From positions 1 to 15,667 of the forward strand of contig CAZEGC010000018.1 in NCBI GenBank assembly GCA_964511635.1: DNA of 15,667 nt. The letters run 5' to 3'. Of the stretch, positions 11,593 through 15,667 are shown piece by piece (within the stretch, counting starts at the first letter, position 1; the number at the start of each line of letters is the position of its first letter). Both the position numbers and the translations under genes were made by a program. The notes below the pieces were generated by a model. That model did no database searches. It was not told the DNA's origin and saw only the letters and a program-made list of their open reading frames with translations. Source of the stretch: CAZEGC01 sp964511635. Its GTDB lineage: Bacteria > Patescibacteriota > Saccharimonadia > Saccharimonadales > Saccharimonadaceae.

Positions 11593-13131
11593 TTAAAAGT
11601 CGCTAATCGTTTCAATATTAGCACCCAGTGAATTAAGTCGGTTTGCGAAGTCCTCATAGCCTCGATTAATTGAGTATATATCCCGAAGTATCGAAGTTCC
11701 AGGTGCTGCTAACATTGCTAGCAGTATCACTACTGATGGTCTGAGAGCCGGTGGAGCTATAATGTCAGCTGGCTTCCATTTAACTGGCCCGTTTATATAA
11801 ACTCGGTGTGGATCGACTAACTCAACGTCGGCGTTTAATTTAGATAGTTCAGTAAAATAAATTGCCCGGTTTTCGTACGACCAGTCGTGTACTAGGGTGC
11901 GCCCCCTGGCGGCAGTCGCTATTAACCCTAGAAAGGGCAGATTATCCATGTTCACTCCTGGAAAAGGCATGCTATGAAGCTTGTCTTTTGGTGCCACAAG
12001 TACCGATTGGTTAATCGATAGGTCAACCAGGCGTGTTTTTGTGTTGTTAGCACTATATTCTGCCGTTTTAGTGTATTTTAGGCCCATTTGCTCTAAAATT
12101 GCTAGTTCGATTTCGACAAACTCAATCGGCACACGTTTAATGGTGATTTCAGACTTCGTAACGATGGCGGCTGCAATAAAGCTCATCGCCTCGATCGGAT
12201 CTTCGCTAGGATGGTATTCGACGTCTTTATTAATATTTGATTTGCCACGAATTTTTAAAGTGGTCGTGCCAATTCCCTCAATCATAACTCCTAATTTTTC
12301 TAGGTAAAAACATAAATCTTGCACCATATAGTTGGGGCTGGCATTTCGGATTGTCACCTCGCCGTCGTAGCGGGCGGCGGCCATAATGACATTTTCTGTC
12401 ACAGTATCTCCGCGTTCGGTAAGGAGTATAGTCTGATTGACTGGCGCTTTTGTGACAGTTGCATGGTAGTAGTCACTGGTGGCCTGCACATTAAGTCCAA
12501 AGGCTGCTAGGCCGCTCATGTGGGGCTCTACTGTGCGCGTGCCAAGGTCGCACCCACCGGCAAATGGCAGACGAAAATCGCTGTATTGATGGAGTAGTGG
12601 GCCGAGGAACATAATTACAGTACGTGTACGCTTGGCTGCTGCTATGTCCATGTTTTCTAGTTGTAGGCGCTTGGGCGGAATAATCTCTAAGTCATTGGTG
12701 CTATCGATCCAACGGACTTTGACGCCGATGCTGGTAAGCACCTCTATAATACGATTTACCTCTTCGATTCGGGCTACTCGACGAAGGGTGGTTTTACCCT
12801 TATTAATTAGGGCCGCACATAGCAGTGCGACCGCCGCATTTTTACTTGTTTTTACTTCGATATCGCCAGATAGTTTTATTCCCCCATGGACGCGAAAGTT
12901 CATTTTGCCTTCATCGTTTAGTTGAATGATGTCTTTGGATAGAACGTCGCTAATTCGAGCAATCATTTCTAGGCTTATATTTTGGCCACCTTTTTCAATT
13001 CTATTGATGGCGCTTTGTGACGTCCCTAGTTCGCGTGCTAGTTGGCTTTGGGTCATGTCACGTTTTGTTCGAGCTTCTTGAATAAGAGTGCCTATTTTTG
13101 CTTTATAGGCATTTAATGCTTTTGAGTCCAT
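11593..13131 (-). CDS. murA: XRE-type HTH fused to UDP-GlcNAc 1-carboxyvinyltransferase (MurA)
   Basis: 512 residues. Residues 8-70 form an XRE/Cro helix-turn-helix (GTLIQEARTKRDMTQSQLA, then TSQSAINRIEKG). From Met77 on, a full MurA domain (about 436 residues; stand-alone MurA is about 420) transfers enolpyruvate from PEP to UDP-GlcNAc, the first committed step of peptidoglycan synthesis. Key residues are present: SKNAA (K97, N98), the catalytic-loop cysteine C194 in AGGCDLG (Cys115 in E. coli, the fosfomycin target), D396 in NMDNLP, YENR, and R464 in ALRPS. The reading frame is continuous through the junction. Met77 could serve as an internal start for a free enzyme. It is divergent from glyA across 70 bp. 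The HTH suggests autoregulation or coupling of cell-wall precursor supply to transcription, which is inference. Confidence 0.93.
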   Translation of the reverse strand: MDSKALNAYKAKIGTLIQEARTKRDMTQSQLARELGTSQSAINRIEKGGQNISLEMIARISDVLSKDIIQLNDEGKMNFRVHGGIKLSGDIEVKTSKNAAVALLCAALINKGKTTLRRVARIEEVNRIIEVLTSIGVKVRWIDSTNDLEIIPPKRLQLENMDIAAAKRTRTVIMFLGPLLHQYSDFRLPFAGGCDLGTRTVEPHMSGLAAFGLNVQATSDYYHATVTKAPVNQTILLTERGDTVTENVIMAAARYDGEVTIRNASPNYMVQDLCFYLEKLGVMIEGIGTTTLKIRGKSNINKDVEYHPSEDPIEAMSFIAAAIVTKSEITIKRVPIEFVEIELAILEQMGLKYTKTAEYSANNTKTRLVDLSINQSVLVAPKDKLHSMPFPGVNMDNLPFLGLIATAARGRTLVHDWSYENRAIYFTELSKLNADVELVDPHRVYINGPVKWKPADIIAPPALRPSVVILLAMLAAPGTSILRDIYSINRGYEDFANRLNSLGANIETISDF

Positions 13132-13201
13132 ATGTTCTATAATATATCACAAATGGTATATTATCAATTGATGCTATAATATATTACAACAGGAGAATTG
13201 G
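13132..13201. promoter_or_regulatory. Divergent murA/glyA promoter region with a 16-bp direct repeat
   Basis: CTATAATATATCACAA (13137-13152) and CTATAATATATTACAA (13174-13189) differ at one base and are 37 bp apart. The left copy, read on the minus strand, provides the murA -10 (TATTAT or TGA-TATATT; 7 or 9 nt before the ATG, so nearly leaderless). The right copy provides the glyA extended -10 TGC-TATAAT (13175-13180). A protein binding both repeats, such as the HTH of the MurA fusion, could control both genes. Confidence 0.55.
13191..13195 (+). promoter_or_regulatory. Shine-Dalgarno of glyA
   Basis: AGGAG, 6 nt before ATG 13202. The predicted leader is only about 15 nt, too short for a riboswitch. 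Confidence 0.75.
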
Positions 13202-14461
13202 ATGAGTGATGAATTAATTGCCGATTTGATATTGGCCGAAAAACAGCGTCAACAGAGTGGCCTAGAGCTGATTCCTAGTGAAAACTATGTCAGTCAGGGA
13301 GTCCTGTCGGCCCTAGGTAGCGTACTTACCAATAAATACTCCGAAGGTTATCCTGGCAAACGGTACTATGGTGGTCAAGAGTTCACAGATCAGATAGAAA
13401 ACCTAGCGATTGAACGCGCCAAGCAGCTATTTAATGCCGACCATGCTAATGTTCAACCGCATTCCGGTGCACCGGCGAATGAAGCTGTATATAGTGCCTG
13501 GCTTGAGCCTGGAGATACAGTGCTAGCTATGGACTTATCGCACGGCGGCCACTTGACACACGGGGCCCCCGTAACGCGTAGCGCTAGGCTCTATAACTTT
13601 GTGCGCTACAAAATGAAGGATATTGATACCGGCGAAATTGATTATGATGAACTGCGTGACTTGGCGCTCGAGCATCGACCAAAAATTATTATCGCTGGAT
13701 TTAGTTCGTATCCTCGTGAACTGAACTATGATAAATTTGCTGAAATAGGCAGCGAGGTAGGCGCAGTCTTAATGGCAGACGTGGCTCATATTGCTGGACT
13801 AATTGCAGGGGGCGTGGCCAAGAATCCACTAGATCACGGTTTTCATATCATGACAACAACCACACATAAGACTCTCCGCGGGCCACGTGGTGGTTTAATA
13901 CTGACCAAGGGAACCGTTAGCAGCCCGTTAAAAAAACCTGAAAAAACAATTGATAATCTACCCACCTTAATCGATAGGTCCGTCTTTCCTGGCATGCAGG
14001 GCGGTCCGCATATGAATACGATTGCAGCCAAGGCAGTTGCATTTTATGAAGCTATGCAGCCTGAATTTAGGGCTTACGTGCGGCTGGTGGTAGTAAATGC
14101 CAGCAGGCTAGCAGATGAATTGAAGGCTAGGGGATTTAATTTGGTGACAGGCGGAACTAGTAATCATTTGATTTTATCGGACGTATATAAAAGCTTTGGT
14201 ATAGACGGCAAGCAGGCCGAGCAGGCGCTAGATAAAATTGGTTTGACGCTAAACGCCAATACTGTACCGGATGACCCATTGCCGCCCTTTCGCCCCAGCG
14301 GGATACGCCTAGGTACGCCAGCGATGACCACCAGAGGGCTAGAGGAGGACGACATGCCGCAGATTGCTCAGTGGATGAAGGAGGCGATAGTAAAAAGGGA
14401 CGATAACAGCCAGCTACGCGCTCTAGCGGGTGAGGTGGCCGCGTTTTTAGACGATTTTTAA
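13202..14461 (+). CDS. glyA: Serine hydroxymethyltransferase
   Basis: A 419-residue cytosolic PLP enzyme. It interconverts serine plus tetrahydrofolate with glycine plus 5,10-methylene-tetrahydrofolate and supplies one-carbon units. Length is typical. The N-terminal block LELIPSENYVS, then NKYSEGYPGKRYYGG, is diagnostic of GlyA. The cofactor site is seen in DVAHIAGL (D193, H196) and TTTTHKTLRGPRGG, with the Schiff-base lysine K223. A strong Shine-Dalgarno sequence and an extended -10 make this one of the few genes here with a conventional leader. A strong hairpin terminator follows 47 nt after the stop. Confidence 0.97.
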   Translation: MSDELIADLILAEKQRQQSGLELIPSENYVSQGVLSALGSVLTNKYSEGYPGKRYYGGQEFTDQIENLAIERAKQLFNADHANVQPHSGAPANEAVYSAWLEPGDTVLAMDLSHGGHLTHGAPVTRSARLYNFVRYKMKDIDTGEIDYDELRDLALEHRPKIIIAGFSSYPRELNYDKFAEIGSEVGAVLMADVAHIAGLIAGGVAKNPLDHGFHIMTTTTHKTLRGPRGGLILTKGTVSSPLKKPEKTIDNLPTLIDRSVFPGMQGGPHMNTIAAKAVAFYEAMQPEFRAYVRLVVVNASRLADELKARGFNLVTGGTSNHLILSDVYKSFGIDGKQAEQALDKIGLTLNANTVPDDPLPPFRPSGIRLGTPAMTTRGLEEDDMPQIAQWMKEAIVKRDDNSQLRALAGEVAAFLDDF

Positions 14462-14507
14462 ATGACTCTTTATAACCTTACCTATAGGCGCGAGCGCTAT
14501 TTACGTA

Positions 14508-14551
14508 AAATCAAAAAGGACATGCACTAGAGCGTATGTCCTTTTTGATTT
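14508..14551. terminator. Bidirectional terminator between glyA and the pilin gene
   Basis: A perfect 16-bp stem (14508-14523 with 14536-14551), extended by two more pairs. It has a short A-rich 5' and T-rich 3' side. The plus-strand tail is ATAGTTTTTT. It sits between two convergent genes and suits both. Confidence 0.85.
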
Positions 14552-14562
14552 ATAGTTTTTTA

Positions 14563-15006
14563 CTACGGTGTTGGCGAACAGCCAGTCTGTTGACCAGTGA
14601 CGAACTGAGCAGCAGGCTGCGATGATACTGTGTAGTCGTAGTGGAGGACGTTAAAGCCTTGTCCACTATCACAGCGCTGATAGCGAACAGTGTTTGTTCC
14701 GTTATCAGCATTAAGCGTCGTACTAAGCGTGATCCCTGTACCCTCAAGGCTAGATTCTTGCGGTGTGGCAGCTTCTAGCTGGGCTACTGTTGGGTAAGAA
14801 CCTTCTAGTGCATTATAGGCTTCTGCCTTTTTTACTACTGTAGTTGCAGTGGCCTGCGCACTACTTGTTCGCGCCCTATTCTGGATTCCGTTATAGGCAA
14901 CAATTGTGATTGCAGCTAGGATACCAATGACTACGATAACGATCAAAAGCTCAACAATGGTGAAACCTTTGTCGCCTGCTTTAGTGTTTTTATTCTGATG
15001 GTTCAT
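14563..15006 (-). CDS. Type IV major pilin (PilA-like), copy 1
   Basis: 147 residues. A 14-residue charged leader ends in DKG. The prepilin peptidase site G-FTIVELLIV follows, with the conserved Glu at position 5 of the mature protein (E19). A 20-residue hydrophobic helix (residues 15-38, to about GILAAITIVAYNG) anchors it and builds the fibre core. The alpha-1 helix continues in QNRARTSSAQATATTVVKKA. The C-terminal globular part has two cysteines (RCDSG and TGC near the end), probably forming the pilin D-loop disulfide. The protein is nearly identical to copy 2 over about the first 90 residues, then diverges. A GGGGG Shine-Dalgarno-like run lies 12 nt before the ATG. In Saccharibacteria, type IV pili are linked to host attachment and twitching; which copy is the main pilin cannot be told. 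Confidence 0.92.
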   Translation of the reverse strand: MNHQNKNTKAGDKGFTIVELLIVIVVIGILAAITIVAYNGIQNRARTSSAQATATTVVKKAEAYNALEGSYPTVAQLEAATPQESSLEGTGITLSTTLNADNGTNTVRYQRCDSGQGFNVLHYDYTVSSQPAAQFVTGQQTGCSPTP

Positions 15007-15018
15007 AGGTTATAAGTG

Positions 15019-15079
15019 CCCCCTACTTAAGTTTTGTTTTATATGTTTGTATGATACTATAGGCTGCCTATAAGCACAA
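15019..15079 (-). promoter_or_regulatory. Promoter and leader of pilin copy 1
   Basis: On the minus strand, -35 TTGTGC (15074-15079), a 17-bp spacer and -10 TATCAT (15051-15056). A nearby TATAGT is an alternative -10. The leader is about 40 nt and ends with AGGGGG (15019-15024), 12 nt before the ATG. Copy 2 has the same arrangement. Confidence 0.55.
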
Positions 15080-15093
15080 GCGTTGTGCGGTTA

Positions 15094-15127
15094 AATAAAA
15101 AATGCGCGGGTAGGCGCATTTTTTATT
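15094..15127 (-). terminator. Terminator of pilin copy 2
   Basis: A perfect 14-bp stem (15094-15107 with 15114-15127), a 6-nt loop and a T6-containing 3' arm on the minus strand. It separates the two pilin genes into independent transcripts. Confidence 0.85.
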
Positions 15128-15156
15128 ATTGAATCCTACTCTTACTGCCGAGTAGA

Positions 15157-15582
15157 TTAGCAGTCCCCAGCAGTAAACTGAGGTGTGGTAGGCTGCGATG
15201 ATACCGTGTAGTCGTAGTGAAGAACAGTGAAACCAGTTCCACTTCCACATTGCGTGTAGTTAACAGTATCTGTGCCATTATCTGCGTCAAGTTCCGTATC
15301 GAGTTCGATCCCTGTACCTTGAAGGCTAGATTCTTGCGGTGTGGCAGCTTCTAGCTGGGCTACTGTTGGGTAGGAGCCTAGAAGTGCATTATAGGCTTCC
15401 GCCTTTTTTACAACTGTAGTTGCAGTGGCCTGCGCACTACTTGTTCGTGCCCTATTTTGGATTCCGTTATACGCAACAATTGTAATTGCAGCTAGAATAC
15501 CAATGACTACGATAACGATCAAAAGCTCAACAATGGTGAAACCTTTGTCGCTTGCTTTAGTGTTTATGTTCTGAAGATTCAT
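15157..15582 (-). CDS. Type IV major pilin (PilA-like), copy 2
   Basis: 141 residues. It has a 14-residue leader ending DKG, then FTIVELLIVIVVIGILAAIT with the conserved Glu5 of mature pilin. The N-terminal roughly 90 residues match copy 1 except for a handful of substitutions. The C-terminal domain is recognisably homologous (SSLQGTGIEL, VLHYDYTVSSQP are shared blocks) but differs between them and in its end, which is shorter (TAGDC against TGQQTGCSPTP). Two cysteines (QCGSG and the final C) can close the D-loop. The predicted surface is more acidic (DTELDADNGTDTV). It has its own sigma70-type promoter and terminator, so expression can be independent of copy 1. Confidence 0.92.
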   Translation of the reverse strand: MNLQNINTKASDKGFTIVELLIVIVVIGILAAITIVAYNGIQNRARTSSAQATATTVVKKAEAYNALLGSYPTVAQLEAATPQESSLQGTGIELDTELDADNGTDTVNYTQCGSGTGFTVLHYDYTVSSQPTTPQFTAGDC

Positions 15583-15594
15583 AAGTTATGAATG

Positions 15595-15651
15595 CCCCCT
15601 ATTTAATATTGCTTACATTTGTAATATAGCGTTAAATCTATCTAAGCGCAA
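15595..15651 (-). promoter_or_regulatory. Promoter and leader of pilin copy 2
   Basis: On the minus strand, -35 TTGCGC (15646-15651), spacer exactly 17 bp and -10 TATATT (15623-15628). The Shine-Dalgarno-like GGGGG run (15595-15599) is 12 nt before the ATG, as in copy 1. This is the clearest -35/-10 pair in the window. Confidence 0.65.
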
Positions 15652-15667
15652 GCTTTTTATTCATGGA

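Noticed and set aside
11000..11657. Several frames of 68-167 residues across tRNA-His and its element, both strands
   Set aside because: They overlap the tRNA, its terminator, the inverted repeats and the ends of well-supported genes, and have no coding signatures.
13132..13201. Glycine or THF riboswitch before glyA
   Set aside because: The predicted leader is only about 15 nt, leaving no room for an aptamer.

Overview
The window looks like a chromosomal piece of a Candidatus Saccharibacteria (TM7, Patescibacteria/CPR) genome. This is inferred from gene content and style: saccharibacterial-type PilA pilins, a MurT/GatD pair, a membrane-anchored Clp-like ATPase, many small lineage-restricted membrane proteins, tight packing and CCA-encoded tRNAs. 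No 16S gene is present to prove it. TGA ends murT inside an ATGA overlap with gatD, so the standard bacterial code fits and the UGA=Gly code of Absconditabacteria/Gracilibacteria does not.

Layout. 3-209 is the tail of a secreted FISUMP-like protein. 285-405 is tRNA-Pro with its terminator. 484-1645 holds a Bcp/PrxQ peroxiredoxin facing a membrane-anchored Mrr-like nuclease-fold protein. 1681-3674 is the murT-gatD operon (lipid II amidation). 3783-6583 is a coupled pair: a small membrane protein and a two-AAA Clp-like ATPase without recognisable aromatic pore loops. 6612-9793, all on the minus strand, holds a LiaF-like protein, tRNA-Arg, a MazG-like pyrophosphohydrolase and three unrecognised membrane proteins. 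9825-10316 holds tRNA-Gly with two tandem elements that each end in a copy of its 3' end. 10389-11197 is a cupin plus a disordered protein. 11260-11521 is tRNA-His followed by a third element of the same type. 11593-14461 is an XRE-MurA fusion divergent from glyA. 14563-15582 is a tandem pair of major-pilin genes.

Working together. MurA (first committed peptidoglycan step) and MurT/GatD (D-Glu to D-isoGln amidation on lipid II) point to a self-made, Gram-positive-like wall. The pilins and the FISUMP protein are surface-exposed and plausibly used in attachment. LiaF-like and Clp-like proteins suggest envelope surveillance, but that is inference.

The two most striking non-coding signals are these. 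(1) Units of 178, 195 and 184 bp sit directly downstream of two unrelated tRNA genes. Each begins with a hairpin whose base pairs with the tRNA's own CCA end, and each finishes with a copy of that tRNA's 3' end from the T-loop to CCA. They look like a tRNA-targeting mini-element family. (2) A -10 box lies exactly 6 nt (7-9 nt in three cases) before the ATG of about ten genes, which predicts leaderless transcripts as the default. glyA, the cupin gene and the pilins instead have leaders with Shine-Dalgarno sequences.
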